64,000 nucleotides of DNA from an uncultured Gelidibacter sp. (lineage in GTDB: Bacteria; Bacteroidota; Bacteroidia; Flavobacteriales; Flavobacteriaceae): contig NZ_CANMTE010000001.1 in NCBI RefSeq assembly GCF_947500795.1, positions 744,001 through 808,000 of the forward strand. Direction: 5' to 3'. Below, piece by piece: positions 8,467-16,994 of this stretch. The translations under genes were made by a program, and so were the position numbers. Each line of letters begins with the position of its first letter. Positions within the stretch are counted from its first letter, which is position 1. The notes under the pieces were generated by a model. It searched no databases. It saw only the letters and a program-made list of their open reading frames with translations, and was not told where the DNA came from.

Positions 8467-9495
8467 TTATTTATAGGCTATCGCAGCACTAGTCGCTCCT
8501 GTTAAAGGCATCAACTCGGTGGATGTAAATCCCGCTTGTTTTGTCCACTTATTGAAATCTTCAAAAGTGAAATCAAAGCCATTTTCGGTTTCAATTAGCA
8601 TATTCAAGGACATTAATAATCCAAAAGCATTTTCACGTCTGGCATCGTCAATAATGTTTTCTATGACCACCAATGCACCTCCACTTGGCAATGCCTTATA
8701 AGCTTTGTTGATAAGCTTGATTTTGTCCTCTTCTCCCCAATCATGTAAAACGTTGCCCATAGTAATGATATCAGATTGTGGAAAATCATCAGTAAAGAAA
8801 TCGCCAGAAATAAGCGTGATGTTAGTATTCAAATTCATCTTAGTGATAACCTCTTTCGCAATTGGCTCCACTTGAGGTAAATCAAAAGAACTACACTTCA
8901 TATGAGGATTTTTCAAAACCACATGTGCGGATAAATGGCCCCCACAACCACCTATATCACAAAGTGTGGTGTATTCTGAAAAATCAAATTTTTCAGAAAA
9001 AGCCATGAAATTTCCCGTTTGCACACCTGCCATAGCCTGAATAAATTCACGCAATTTATGAGGATCATTATAAATGACCTCAAATAAAGGTTGACCATTA
9101 TGTTTGGTTTCATTTTGTGGCAACCCAGTTTTAAGTCCAATTTCCAAATCGTTCCAAAAAGGATACAATCGATTATTGGTCATTTCTAAAATACCACCAA
9201 TATATGACGGTTTGTTCTTGTCGAGAAAGAGATCTGTCTCTACCGTATTCTCATAAACAGCAGATTCTTTTATTCCTGAGCGGTTTAAAAACCCCAAGGC
9301 CACTAATGTATCCAAAAAGTCATAGAGACTTCTTGAATGCAGACCTAATTTATGTTGAATTTCTAGTCCTGATTTTTCACCTTCAGACAAAAAAGTAAAT
9401 ACCTCCATATTTACTGCGGTAAGTAAGGTTTTTGATGCCCAAAACCCCATCCCTACTTGAAGAATTGCAGCCGGCGTAGCTTGTAGTGTTTCCAT
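8467..9495 (-). CDS. SAM-dependent O-methyltransferase
   Basis: The 342-residue protein has the two-part layout of the plant-type O-methyltransferase family (Methyltransf_2). An N-terminal winged-helix dimerisation domain (about residues 10-90) is followed by a Rossmann domain with the SAM motif LCDIGGCGGHLSAH. A later GNVLHDWGEEDKIKLINKAY stretch includes the His-Asp pair where the catalytic base lies in relatives such as hydroxyneurosporene and acetylserotonin methyltransferases. It is the last gene of a reverse-strand group but is separated from the preceding gene by a terminator-like hairpin, so it may have its own transcript. The substrate is unknown. Confidence 0.8.
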   Translation of the reverse strand: METLQATPAAILQVGMGFWASKTLLTAVNMEVFTFLSEGEKSGLEIQHKLGLHSRSLYDFLDTLVALGFLNRSGIKESAVYENTVETDLFLDKNKPSYIGGILEMTNNRLYPFWNDLEIGLKTGLPQNETKHNGQPLFEVIYNDPHKLREFIQAMAGVQTGNFMAFSEKFDFSEYTTLCDIGGCGGHLSAHVVLKNPHMKCSSFDLPQVEPIAKEVITKMNLNTNITLISGDFFTDDFPQSDIITMGNVLHDWGEEDKIKLINKAYKALPSGGALVVIENIIDDARRENAFGLLMSLNMLIETENGFDFTFEDFNKWTKQAGFTSTELMPLTGATSAAIAYK

Positions 9496-9560
9496 TTTGA
9501 ATTTAATTTAATGGTTCATTTTGATGGATTTTCAAGTGCCCATCCCACTATCATAAAAAC

Positions 9561-9595
9561 TAAAAATGTGCGATACAATTTGTACATATCGCACA
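9561..9595 (-). terminator. Terminator between two reverse-strand genes
   Basis: On the minus strand TGTGCGATA pairs perfectly with TATCGCACA over an 11-base loop, followed by TTTTTAG. It lies just after the stop at 9609 and upstream of the methyltransferase start. Confidence 0.75.
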
Positions 9596-9608
9596 TATAA
9601 ATCTCTAT

Positions 9609-10433
9609 TTATTTTCTTTCAGCAACTTTTACATCGCCGTTCATGCCACTCAAATCTGGACGAAATATCCATAATTCTGTTTCAAGACCATCGGTAACGG
9701 CCATCCAATCATTTATAAATGTGCTCCAGCTATTTTTGCCGTACACTGTTTCATATTTTGTAACAAAAGTGTTCTCCCTACTTAACCAAGCTGATTTTTC
9801 AAAAAATGAAATTACTGCCAAGTCACGACCTTCTTTTGTACTTGAAAACTCATTGGTGTAAATACCATAAGTGTCGTCAGGACTTTGTTCAGTATAAACT
9901 TTGTTAATTTTCTCCACCAATTTCTTAGCGTCACTCATTTTTCCACGTTTAACATCCCAGAAATTGACTTCTAAGTTTTTAATGGCAAAATCTTTAGGAA
10001 ACCTAGAGAGGTCAGCCGCAAATCGCCAATAACTTGTATAACCACTTCCAGTTGTGGTGTAAGGCGCTACATTTGTATTCCAATCGGTATCGTGCCCGTC
10101 CTTTTGGGCAGGTCTGTTATCTAAGGAACTCCAAGGAAATGGCCCCATCGTCCAAATATAACTTCCCGTATTTGGACCATTAGAAATCCAATATACACGA
10201 GCGCCATAGGCCCCATTGCCATGGAATTTCTTGTTGTGTGCCGTAAGTCCTTTTTCGAATTGTGTTATTTGATGTGGATTGACTGTTAATAGTGCGTTTT
10301 CAAATACACCGTATTCGGTACTATTTTGTGATAGCGCCAAAAACGGTACAAAAAGCATGATTAAAATTATTTTTTTTACAAAGCCCAAAAGTGACTTGTC
10401 ATGGGTATGCTGATTTTTATTAATAATATTCAT
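9609..10433 (-). CDS. Secreted protein of unknown function
   Basis: I do not recognise a named family with certainty. From the ATG at 10433 the protein has 274 residues, with a signal peptide whose hydrophobic core (IILIMLFVPFLALSQ) ends at a likely cleavage site after LSQ. In-frame starts at 10454 and 10487 would only lengthen the N-region. The mature part is rich in Trp, Tyr and Gly and seems to contain two similar halves, each beginning near a VNPHQITQFEKGL or FWDVKRGKMSDAKKLVEKI type helix. That arrangement suggests a duplicated dimeric alpha-beta barrel (ABM-like) fold. It lies 34-90 bases after the NTF2-like gene and probably shares its transcript. Confidence 0.6.
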   Translation of the reverse strand: MNIINKNQHTHDKSLLGFVKKIILIMLFVPFLALSQNSTEYGVFENALLTVNPHQITQFEKGLTAHNKKFHGNGAYGARVYWISNGPNTGSYIWTMGPFPWSSLDNRPAQKDGHDTDWNTNVAPYTTTGSGYTSYWRFAADLSRFPKDFAIKNLEVNFWDVKRGKMSDAKKLVEKINKVYTEQSPDDTYGIYTNEFSSTKEGRDLAVISFFEKSAWLSRENTFVTKYETVYGKNSWSTFINDWMAVTDGLETELWIFRPDLSGMNGDVKVAERK

Positions 10434-10521
10434 AATGTTCAATTTTGTGTTCATCAGTGATGAACTGATTTGTATTATTTTGCTCATTTAAGAGTGAGAT
10501 AACTACGAAACTAATTGATGA

Positions 10522-11454
10522 TTAGTCCAATAATTTGGCGTTGTAATAAGCGGTTTCTGTTGTGATTTTTCCGTCTTTATTGAAATCCATCAAATAGTGA
10601 ATTGGCAAGACAATGGCTTTTTTATCAGCTTTACGGACCAGGTTGATATTCCACCAAGATTGCACCACACGAGCATCGCCCATTTCGTAGTGTAAATAAT
10701 CCGGATAGCCTACCATATCGATACTTCCAATATCATACTTATCCATAATTTGTTTGTCAATTACTTTTTGTTCGGTTAACGAAATCCCCTCAAACGAAGG
10801 AGAACTAGAATCTAGGAATCGTACGCCTTCATCATAAAAACTATACACTTTTTCCCAATCATTTTTCTCAATGGCATACATCATTTTCCTAACGGTATTG
10901 ATGTTTTCGTGATGGTTGTAAATAGTTCCATTTGTTCTATCGGCGAAGCTTGCCATGATTTCACTGATAACCCCTTCATTGCCGTAATTAATAATAGTTT
11001 TAATCTTATGGTCTTTAGTAAGCGCATAAAGTCTATGCGATGCGGCATCAAGTTTTACTCCAGTTTTTTTGTGCACACCTTTTAGTAAATCCCAAGTTTG
11101 AACCCACACTTCTTTGTTTGGATTGTCCTTTTTGTATTCAATGGCGTCAGGATATGATCCTGGATAAGTTTCTATGGCATAATAATCAAGTTGGTCATGA
11201 TACACCATTTGATTGTCGAGGAAGGCTTCTTTGTCTCTCCCCTTGTCGGTTTGTTTGGTAGACATGCCGTTATAAGCTTTAAAATCTTCTGTTAAATAAC
11301 TCGCCATTTTAGTTCTGTCTCCAGCAACGGAAGCTTTTACAAATTCCTGCACAACATCAATTGTAGGATGTTCCATATACACGGTTCCATTGTTTTTTTG
11401 GGCGTAATTCACAAACGCGGATAGCATCAGTACTACTAGGATCATTTTTTTCAT
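10522..11454 (-). CDS. Secreted protein with tandem NTF2-like domains
   Basis: The 310-residue protein starts with a clear signal peptide (MKKMILVVLMLSAFVNYAQ). The mature region holds two NTF2/SnoaL-like cone domains. The first begins near HPTIDVVQEFVKASVAGDRTK and the second near NTVRKMMYAIEKNDWEKVY, each followed by a short F-x-D/E-F type strand and an aromatic-rich sheet. Such domains bind small hydrophobic ligands or act as non-enzymatic partners, and the role here is not known. It is followed closely by another secreted protein gene. Both export and gene order suggest they act together in the periplasm or outside the cell. Confidence 0.65.
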   Translation of the reverse strand: MKKMILVVLMLSAFVNYAQKNNGTVYMEHPTIDVVQEFVKASVAGDRTKMASYLTEDFKAYNGMSTKQTDKGRDKEAFLDNQMVYHDQLDYYAIETYPGSYPDAIEYKKDNPNKEVWVQTWDLLKGVHKKTGVKLDAASHRLYALTKDHKIKTIINYGNEGVISEIMASFADRTNGTIYNHHENINTVRKMMYAIEKNDWEKVYSFYDEGVRFLDSSSPSFEGISLTEQKVIDKQIMDKYDIGSIDMVGYPDYLHYEMGDARVVQSWWNINLVRKADKKAIVLPIHYLMDFNKDGKITTETAYYNAKLLD

Positions 11455-11573
11455 AATATTTGGTTTTGTGTCCGCTATATGCGAACGGGTTCGTAATATT
11501 TTGATGTTTTCGCTTCAAAAATCAAGTCTTATAACTACGCTTGATTTATCAAAGTTTTCATACATATTAAATT

Positions 11574-12506
11574 TTAAAAATCGCCCAACGTGGATTTGAC
11601 TGGTCGGAACGGAATGCCCAATTCACCCTGAGCCATACTATTCTGATAAATTATTTTAGGTTGATTTTTAGGCTGTTTTCCATTCAACATCAAACTCAAA
11701 TCAGAAACAGGATAGCTTTCGCTAGAGAGTAAATAATTCTTGCCATGCAATCCGGAAATTGTAGCGGCATTATATATGCCCTTTGCTACATCCTCTACGT
11801 CCACAACAGCGAATTCTGCATTGGTGTCAAAAAGCATTTTTACGAACCGATTTGGCGCAAGATTATTTTTAATTAAAAACTGCAGCCCGGTTGAGGTAGA
11901 ATCATCTCGCTCTGACATGGACTTTCCAAAAACAGCCACAGGTGAAACACTTGTAATTTCAATGTCGAGATTTGGATGGCTTTTTATAAACTCATTTACG
12001 GTTTGATTGGCCATAAATTTTGCCTGAGCATACGGATGGCTTTCTTTGTTGATAAAAGGTGTATCAACTTCACTAAAAATATCTGATGCTGATTTTCCTT
12101 CTGCTGGCAATGGAAAATTGGTGTTCCATGCAGCGACGGATGCAATAAAGATGATCTTTTTTACTTTGTGCGATTTTGATATCACTTCCAAAAAATTTTC
12201 CGTCCCTTTAATGGTAGGGTCAATAAGTTCCTTTTGCGGGTCGGTTACATCCAATTGAAACGATGTACCACCATGGATAACGATCTCACAATCTTTAATG
12301 AAGGATTTTAATTGCGCTTTGTTTTTAACATCCAATTGACTGATGTGCAAATGGTCTGAATGGTCAAGTTTTTCTAAATGGGTGTATTTTTCTTTTTTGG
12401 ACAGATCGGTCGCAGAAACTTTTACTTCGAATCCGTTATCCAAAAATTGCTTCGTAATATGACTTCCTATAAATCCGGAACCGCCAATAACGCCAACTGT
12501 TTTCAT
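11574..12506 (-). CDS. NAD(P)-dependent epimerase/dehydratase
   Basis: This 310-residue extended short-chain dehydrogenase has the N-terminal nucleotide-binding motif VGVIGGSGFIGSH and a downstream YAQAKFMANQ segment holding the YxxxK catalytic pair. Its layout is close to dihydroflavonol 4-reductase-like and NAD-dependent epimerases. The substrate is not evident. It is the first gene of the reverse-strand group leading to the two secreted proteins, and it is divergent from the sensor kinase gene with 317 bases between them. Confidence 0.8.
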   Translation of the reverse strand: MKTVGVIGGSGFIGSHITKQFLDNGFEVKVSATDLSKKEKYTHLEKLDHSDHLHISQLDVKNKAQLKSFIKDCEIVIHGGTSFQLDVTDPQKELIDPTIKGTENFLEVISKSHKVKKIIFIASVAAWNTNFPLPAEGKSASDIFSEVDTPFINKESHPYAQAKFMANQTVNEFIKSHPNLDIEITSVSPVAVFGKSMSERDDSTSTGLQFLIKNNLAPNRFVKMLFDTNAEFAVVDVEDVAKGIYNAATISGLHGKNYLLSSESYPVSDLSLMLNGKQPKNQPKIIYQNSMAQGELGIPFRPVKSTLGDF

Positions 12507-12823
12507 AGTCCTGGTATTTTAATGTTTGTTGTAACTAAATAGGTTTGAGCAGTGTGCTTCATAATAATTGTATGGATGGGTACAAACTTCAAAAATCTAT
12601 GTTTTATAGAATTTTGAGTGTTGTGTGCTATCAATTACTATAAGCCGAATCAGTTTCTAGGGGAAGTGGGTTCGCTTAATTAAAAAGTGCGATTTCTGGC
12701 AACTGTTTTAATGACCACTAAATTACGAGGTATGGTCTTCATTGTCAATCACATATTAATGTGGTTTTTAAGTCTAACTTTTTGTATATTTGATAGTTAC
12801 CTAATCCGCACCCTTAAAAAGCT
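12507..12823. other. Divergent regulatory region
   Basis: This 317-base spacer separates the epimerase group from the sensor kinase. A TATATTTG box at 12785-12792 fits the flavobacterial -7 element and would start rightward transcription about 25 bases before the sensor kinase start. I could not identify a comparable element for the leftward group. No small gene or stable RNA is evident. Confidence 0.5.
12785..12792 (+). promoter_or_regulatory. -7 element for the sensor kinase gene
   Basis: TATATTTG matches TAnnTTTG. The inferred start point near 12798 lies about 26 bases before the TTG start at 12824 and supports that start choice. Confidence 0.6.
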
Positions 12824-15800
12824 TTGAACCCTCTCGTAAAGAAAATAGCTTTTGTTACCCTTATTTATTTGCTTCTTGTAAATAATGTGCTAAATGCACA
12901 GAATCCCTCACAAATTGACGTCCTTACTACTGAACAAGGTTTAATCTTTAGAGATATCACATCTATTACTCAAGACAGTAATGAGATGATGTGGTTTGGA
13001 ACGGACTTAGGATTGGTACGGTATGATGGTTATGATTTTAAGGTTTATAACGCCGATAAAAACAATCCGTTTTATATTGAAAAGGAATTAATTACAGGGG
13101 AATTGGTTTTTGATGATGCCACCAATGAACTTTGGTTTATGGCGAATGAAAGTCTATTCAAAATCCAATTGTCTACGGATGAGGTCACTTCGTTTGACAA
13201 GTCACATCATTTAAAGGGAACCGTATTGCGCTTATTAAAAGGTCTGAAAGGCGGAATTTGGGTTATTACCGATGATTTTTTAACCGCAAAAAGTGGCCAA
13301 GCTAAACAATATCTGCAAAAATTAGTCAACGGTGAATTTGTCGTGAAGTACGCCATACCCAGAAACAGACACCCCTATAGCAGATTGACCCATGATAATA
13401 ATGGCAATATTTTATGGAGTTCGCCAATGGCAAGTTTAAAATTTGATCCTGACGGCAATCTATTACAAACGTTTCATTTTACCTCTTTTCTATGGCATGG
13501 CAATGAACTACAATTTACTGTATCCTTTTATGATAGTCAGAATACACACTATTACTTTCCGCAGAAGGAACGTGGCGTTTTTAGTTTAAACGAAACAGAT
13601 TTAACTTCAAAACGCGTGTTTGATATCGTGCATCAATTTTATTATGGCATAGAAGACCATCAAAAACATTTGTGGTTTGCTGGCAATAAGGAACTATTTC
13701 GGATGAGTCCCGATGGTGTTTTTACGGACTATACAAATCAATTACAATCCCGGTTTGAATACACTAAAATCAACGCGCTCTTTATCGACACCAACAAATT
13801 GCTGTGGGTAGCAACGGATAACGGATTGTTTAAAATTCGCATTGGTAAAACCTTATTTTCACCATTATTTAAATCGAATACGGATGGTTGGGGCAATACC
13901 ATGCGTGGGGTATTTGAAGATGCCAACGGTACTATTTTTGCAAAATGTGAAAATAGAAATAAGCTTATTTATAGAACAAAAACAGGAAAAATTGATACGC
14001 TCACCATTCAATTGGAGAGCTTGTCTTTAGAAGGATTTCAATACACTGCAAATTTTTATGTGTTAGATGCTAAAAAGCAACACGTCTTTACTTTGGGAGA
14101 AAACCTCTTAAAAATAAATTTAAAAGACGGCTCTACAAAAAGCTATAATGAATTTAGGCCGAATGTCACCTTTAAGGAGCATAACCCCTTAATTAAACTT
14201 AAGGATGGAAGACTACTTTTCGGACAAAGTCTTTCCCGATTGGTACTTTTTAATCCTGAAACCGAAACGAGTGAACCCATCTTTAAAAACTTTAATGGCG
14301 ACACTGATATCACTGACTTTACGTATTTTAAAGAAAGTGTAACGGACAGTGTTTTTTGGATTGGCACCCGTAATGATGGCCTTTTAAAAGTGCATCTCGG
14401 CGGTAAGATTGAAGCTGCCTACACCACCAATACATCGCCCAATATTTCTCGAAATTTTGTGCTTGTTATTGAGGAAGAACCCAATGGCAGTTTGTGGGTA
14501 GGTACTTACGGCGGTGGCTTGAACCATATTTCTGCAGATGGCAAAACAGTAAAGTTTTATAATAAATATCAGGGGTTGCCTGATGAGAATATTGTTGGAA
14601 TTTTAACTGACGATCAAGACAACCTATGGATCAGCACCTACAATGGCTTATCACATTTCAATAAAACAACTGAAATCTTTCAAAATTTTTATCCTGAAGA
14701 TGGTCTGTCGCATTATGGGTTTAATTACACCTCATTCTTTAAAGATAGTCACGGTAATTTTTACTTTGGAGGGATGAATGGCCTTAACCAATTTAAACCT
14801 GGTGAAGTTTTAAAGTATTCAGAACCTCCAACCTTGCGTTTATTAGGTGTTTCAGGATACAATAACAAAACAAAGACGAACTTTTTTAAAGACTATACCC
14901 AAACAGATTTTGCCACTTTAGATTTGTCGCCTTACGATCAATATTTTGAGATTAATTGGACCATGCCAAGCTACTTTCAAAATCAAAAAAACTCCTATAG
15001 TACCAAATTAGAGGGATTCGAAGACCAATGGTTTAATCGGGGCAACGTGGCGTCTATTCGTTACAATCAATTACCGGCTGGTAATTATGTCCTAAAAATT
15101 AAAGGCAAAGATTCGCGTGGTAATGAAAGTGCAGAAATACTAGCGATTCCCATTCAGGTACACAAAATATTCTATAAAAAATGGTGGTTTATAATTCTTG
15201 TCATGCTTCTCATTATTGGTTTGATGTATCTCATATTTCGCTACCGATTTCAACAAGCGTTGGCCATGGAACGTTTGCGTACTAAAATATCAAGCGATTT
15301 ACATGATGATGTTGGCTCCTTACTCTCGGGGTTGGCAATGCAAACAGAATTAATGGAAATGAATGCCAGTGACACCGATAAATTTAAACTTCAAAAAATT
15401 GCTAGTATCAGTAGAAATGCCATTTCGCAAATGCGCGACTTGGTTTGGAGTATAGACAGCAGACGCGAAACTGTTAAAGATTTGATTGAGCGCATGCAGG
15501 AACTTGCTGAAGAGTTGCTACTGCCAAAGAACATCTCATTTCAAATAGATAGTTCGAGTGTAAAACACCCTAATAGAAAACTGTCAGCGCAAACAAAACA
15601 ACATCTCTTTATGATCTATAAGGAAGCAATTACCAATATTCTTAGGCACTCTAATGCTACACGTGTCGTTACTAATATTATAAATCAACCTAAAGGCTGT
15701 GATATAAACATTATAGACAATGGTAGCATAAAAATGCCACATAAATCCACAGGGTTCGGATTGACAAATATGGTAATGAGAGCGGAAAAACTAAAGGGCA

Positions 15801-15862
15801 AAATCAGGTTTAAGAAAGACGATGGTTTTCGGGTGCATTTGCACTTACCTTTTCATTTGTAA
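12824..15862 (+). CDS. Two-component sensor histidine kinase, Reg_prop/Y_Y_Y type
   Basis: This 1012-residue sensor begins at a TTG codon. It is the first possible start after an in-frame stop at 12815, and it gives a good signal peptide ending LNAQ. The periplasmic part consists of beta-propeller Reg_prop repeats (for example MMWFGTDLGLVRYDG near residue 60 and NGSLWVGTYGGGLNHIS near 560) and a Y_Y_Y domain at about 695-780. A single membrane helix (WWFIILVMLLIIGLMYLIF) follows at about 787-806. The cytoplasmic part has a HisKA_3 domain with phosphoacceptor His827 in DLHDDVGS, then a HATPase with EAITNILRHS and the G box FGLTNM. The cognate response regulator is next but frameshifted. In Bacteroidetes such sensors often detect polysaccharides or other extracellular ligands; the ligand here is unknown. 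Confidence 0.9.
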   Translation: MNPLVKKIAFVTLIYLLLVNNVLNAQNPSQIDVLTTEQGLIFRDITSITQDSNEMMWFGTDLGLVRYDGYDFKVYNADKNNPFYIEKELITGELVFDDATNELWFMANESLFKIQLSTDEVTSFDKSHHLKGTVLRLLKGLKGGIWVITDDFLTAKSGQAKQYLQKLVNGEFVVKYAIPRNRHPYSRLTHDNNGNILWSSPMASLKFDPDGNLLQTFHFTSFLWHGNELQFTVSFYDSQNTHYYFPQKERGVFSLNETDLTSKRVFDIVHQFYYGIEDHQKHLWFAGNKELFRMSPDGVFTDYTNQLQSRFEYTKINALFIDTNKLLWVATDNGLFKIRIGKTLFSPLFKSNTDGWGNTMRGVFEDANGTIFAKCENRNKLIYRTKTGKIDTLTIQLESLSLEGFQYTANFYVLDAKKQHVFTLGENLLKINLKDGSTKSYNEFRPNVTFKEHNPLIKLKDGRLLFGQSLSRLVLFNPETETSEPIFKNFNGDTDITDFTYFKESVTDSVFWIGTRNDGLLKVHLGGKIEAAYTTNTSPNISRNFVLVIEEEPNGSLWVGTYGGGLNHISADGKTVKFYNKYQGLPDENIVGILTDDQDNLWISTYNGLSHFNKTTEIFQNFYPEDGLSHYGFNYTSFFKDSHGNFYFGGMNGLNQFKPGEVLKYSEPPTLRLLGVSGYNNKTKTNFFKDYTQTDFATLDLSPYDQYFEINWTMPSYFQNQKNSYSTKLEGFEDQWFNRGNVASIRYNQLPAGNYVLKIKGKDSRGNESAEILAIPIQVHKIFYKKWWFIILVMLLIIGLMYLIFRYRFQQALAMERLRTKISSDLHDDVGSLLSGLAMQTELMEMNASDTDKFKLQKIASISRNAISQMRDLVWSIDSRRETVKDLIERMQELAEELLLPKNISFQIDSSSVKHPNRKLSAQTKQHLFMIYKEAITNILRHSNATRVVTNIINQPKGCDINIIDNGSIKMPHKSTGFGLTNMVMRAEKLKGKIRFKKDDGFRVHLHLPFHL

Positions 15863-15935
15863 TACCACATCATAATGTGATTGTACAAGCGCTTTAATAT
15901 TACTAATTTACATTAACAATGAATTGCAGGAGATT

Positions 15936-16567
15936 ATGAACAACATTAGGCTAGCCATTATTGAAGATGATACCTTGGTACAGGAGAGCTTATGTGCATT
16001 TTTTGATGCTATTTCACATACCGATTGTGTATTGGTAGCGTCTTCCATTGAATCCTTTCTTATTGATTTACCGACTTTAGAAAATCACCACATATCATCC
16101 TATTGGATATTAATTTATTAGGAATGTCAGGCATTGATGGCATTCCATTACTTAAGAATGAATTACCAAATACTGATATCATCATGCTAACCACATTTGA
16201 AGATAGCGATAGTATCTTTAAAGCTTTATGTGCAGGTGCGTGTTCCTATTTGTCTAAAAAAACGTCTTTGAAAAAAATTCAGGAAGCTGTTGAAATAGTA
16301 GTTGACGGTGGTTCTTATATGTCGCCTTCCATTGCCAGAAAAATCGCAAATCATTATGCTCCAAAATCTATAAAAAATCATTTGCTTACACCACGACAAC
16401 AAGAAATCGTGACAGGTATCGTAGATGGAAAAAGCTATAAAATGATTGCAGATGATTTATTTGTATCGATAGATACCGTACGTAGTCATATCAAGAACAT
16501 TTACAAAACCTTAGAAATTAACAGTAAAGCTGAATTAATCAGGAAATCGTACGACAAGGAAATTTGA
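15936..16567 (+). pseudogene. NarL/LuxR-family response regulator, frameshifted
   Basis: The reading frame starting at ATG 15936 gives a receiver N-terminus (IRLAIIEDDTLVQESL) but stops at 16121. The remainder continues in another frame from about 16088, reading PHIILLDINLLGMSG with the phosphoacceptor Asp. The conserved TTF switch region, the SKK lysine and a LuxR helix-turn-helix (LTPRQQEIVTGIVDGKSYKMIADDL) follow, ending at 16567. One base is missing near 16086-16088. With it restored the protein would be about 211 residues, normal for the family. There is no slippery sequence, so programmed frameshifting is unlikely. It is either a recent mutation or a sequencing error. Confidence 0.85.
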
Positions 16568-16638
16568 GATTTTTAATGTTTTCCAGTGATATTTTCTTGT
16601 GGCGGCTGGATTAACTGCGTTGGCAACGCTACAAATGA

Positions 16639-16676
16639 AAAAAGCCTAACAAATCTCATGATCTGTTAGGCTTTTA
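16639..16676. terminator. Terminator between response regulator and tRNAs
   Basis: AAAAGCCTAACA pairs with TGTTAGGCTTTT. The hairpin has A/T tracts on both sides and can serve transcripts from either strand: the response regulator gene and the tRNA-Ser/tRNA-Pro pair. Confidence 0.75.
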
Positions 16677-16680
16677 CTGG

Positions 16681-16755
16681 TCGGGGTGGCAGGATTCGAA
16701 CCTGCGACCTCCGCGTCCCAAACGCGGCGCGATAACCGGGCTACGCTACACCCCG
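16681..16755 (-). tRNA. tRNA-Pro (anticodon UGG)
   Basis: The 75-nucleotide gene has acceptor stem CGGGGTG/CACCCCG, anticodon stem CCGCG/CGCGG with loop TTTGGGA giving UGG, and T-arm GCAGG/CCTGC around TTCGAAT. The discriminator is A. It lies 61 bases after tRNA-Ser on the same strand. Confidence 0.96.
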
Positions 16756-16816
16756 AAATCAACTATTAAAGTTGAATTCTTTTAAACTTGCTATCCGGTA
16801 CTATTAGCAAATCTTG

Positions 16817-16900
16817 CGGAGAGACAGGGACTCGAACCCTGGCGACAGTTTCCCGTCGACAGATTAGCAATCTGCTCCATTACCACTCTGGCACCTCTCC
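16817..16900 (-). tRNA. tRNA-Ser (anticodon GCU)
   Basis: This is an 84-nucleotide class II tRNA. Its acceptor stem is GGAGAGG/TCTCTCC, the anticodon loop TTGCTAA gives GCU, and the long variable arm (GTCGACGGGAAACTGTCG) is typical of serine tRNAs. The discriminator is G. It is the first of two tRNAs on the minus strand. Confidence 0.95.
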
Positions 16901-16933
16901 TATTTTGTTAAAGAACATCCTTAAATGCGGATG

Positions 16934-16941
16934 CAAATGTA
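16934..16941 (-). promoter_or_regulatory. -7 element for tRNA-Ser/tRNA-Pro
   Basis: The minus strand reads TACATTTG, a match to TAnnTTTG, 33 bases upstream of the tRNA-Ser 5' end. Confidence 0.6.
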
Positions 16942-16994
16942 GCCCATCATTCCAAAGAAAACAACTATTTTTTAAAAATTTTAAAGAAATTTTT

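Noticed and set aside
9561-9595. Operator for the methyltransferase gene
   Set aside because: The stem followed by T residues on the minus strand is better explained as a terminator of the preceding gene.
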